From Devosia sp. (GTDB lineage: Bacteria; Pseudomonadota; Alphaproteobacteria; Rhizobiales; Devosiaceae), in assembly GCA_028290245.1 (NCBI GenBank), contig JAQGKG010000159.1, positions 1 to 6,463 on the forward strand: a DNA stretch of 6,463 nucleotides, in the 5' to 3' direction. Made by a program: the position numbers and the translations under genes. Below are positions 5,955-6,463 of this stretch, in pieces. A model generated the notes under the pieces. The model was not told where the DNA came from and ran no database searches. It saw only the letters and a list, made by a program, of their open reading frames with translations. Each line of letters starts with the position of its first letter. Position 1 is the stretch's first letter.

Positions 5955-6463
5955 GCGGGTTGGTCGCCTCCAACCTCAGCGTGACGCTAGGCGGCAAAGC
6001 CATCCTCACCGACGTCTCGCTGACAGCAGCCCCCGGCAGCATGACCGGCCTGATCGGCCCCAACGGCGCCGGCAAATCCACGCTTATGCGCGCCCTGCTC
6101 AAGCTGACGCCCCTCACCTCGGGCGCTGTGACCTTCGACGGTACCGACCTGCTCGCCATGCCGGGTCGCACCCGCGCCCAGCTCGTCGCCTTCGTCGAAC
6201 AGAGCGGCAGCACCGATGCTCGCCTCACCGCCCGCGAAGTCGTCATGCTCGGCCGCATTCCATTCCAGTCCGTCTGGCAGGCCATGCCATCGCCCGCTGA
6301 CGCGGCCGAAGCCGAAACAGCACTCGCCGCCGTCGACATGATCGCCTTTGCCGACCGGCTGTTTCACACAATGTCCGGCGGCGAGCAGCAACGCGTCCTC
6401 GTCGCACGCGCCCTCGCCCAACAACCGCGCTTGCTCATCCTCGACGAGCCAACCAGTCATCTC
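5951..6463 (+). CDS. ABC importer ATPase, putative F420-0 transport (3' truncated by window end)
   Basis: The first 171 residues of an ABC ATPase of the FepC/BtuD type are present; the frame is still open at the last base, so the C-terminal third (family length about 250-260) lies outside. Visible motifs are Walker A GPNGAGKST at 36-44, Q-loop Q84 in FVEQS, signature MSGGEQQR at 141-148 (M in place of the usual leading L), Walker B LLILDEP at 161-167 and the beginning of the D-loop at TSHL. The switch histidine would be beyond the end. The ATG at 5951 overlaps the permease stop as ATGA. It would power the importer formed with the two genes before it. Substrate assignment rests on the operon. 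Confidence 0.92.
   Translation, partial: MSGLVASNLSVTLGGKAILTDVSLTAAPGSMTGLIGPNGAGKSTLMRALLKLTPLTSGAVTFDGTDLLAMPGRTRAQLVAFVEQSGSTDARLTAREVVMLGRIPFQSVWQAMPSPADAAEAETALAAVDMIAFADRLFHTMSGGEQQRVLVARALAQQPRLLILDEPTSHL

Noticed and set aside
3997..6463. Cobalamin or ferric-siderophore uptake system
   Set aside because: The fold is shared, but no corrinoid or siderophore gene is nearby, the operon starts with fgd and cofE, and the binding-protein blocks look closer to the proposed F420-0 family. It is kept as an alternative ligand, not the main call.
1..6463. CRISPR arrays, tRNA/rRNA genes, insertion sequences, phage or toxin-antitoxin genes
   Set aside because: No regularly spaced repeats, no tRNA-like folds and no transposase or integrase sequence were seen. 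MazG here is the pyrophosphohydrolase and no mazEF partner is next to it.

Overview
The window looks like a chromosomal piece of a high-GC alphaproteobacterium, probably from the Hyphomicrobiales (rhizobia/Devosia-like). This rests on the MazG protein, which reads like the roughly 270-residue alphaproteobacterial type, the strong preference for C or G in third codon positions, and a binding protein with a plain Sec signal peptide instead of the lipobox a Gram-positive would use. The placement was made by eye, without a database search.

Layout: positions 1-110 are non-coding and hold one perfect hairpin. Two genes on the minus strand follow: mazG (111-926), a house-cleaning NTP pyrophosphohydrolase, and upstream of it a MYG1/DHH-family hydrolase gene (1065-1985). 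The 138-base gap between them carries an AT-rich perfect palindrome. A divergent intergenic region (1986-2139) holds an 18-bp perfect palindrome, a likely operator. From 2140 to the end, five genes run on the plus strand as a very tight operon: fgd, cofE, then the periplasmic binding protein, permease and ATPase of a FecCD/BtuCD-type ABC importer. The ATPase is cut by the window end. Gaps are 9 and 6 bases, then two 4-base start/stop overlaps. No stretch over 300 bases lacks a gene; the longest gap is 154 bases.

The five-gene operon is the main result. It matches the cassette proposed for actinobacteria that use coenzyme F420 but lack most of its biosynthesis: a putative F420-0 importer, CofE to add the glutamate tail, and an F420-dependent glucose-6-phosphate dehydrogenase (FGD) to reduce the cofactor. 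No cofC/cofD/cofG/cofH (fbiA/C/D) gene is visible here. The inferred model is salvage: take up a tail-less F420 precursor released by neighbours, polyglutamylate it so that it stays in the cell and binds enzymes, and charge it to F420H2 with glucose 6-phosphate. Finding the set beside mazG and MYG1 in an apparently proteobacterial genome suggests that F420 scavenging extends beyond the actinobacteria. Import specificity is inferred from context and remembered family resemblance, not shown directly.
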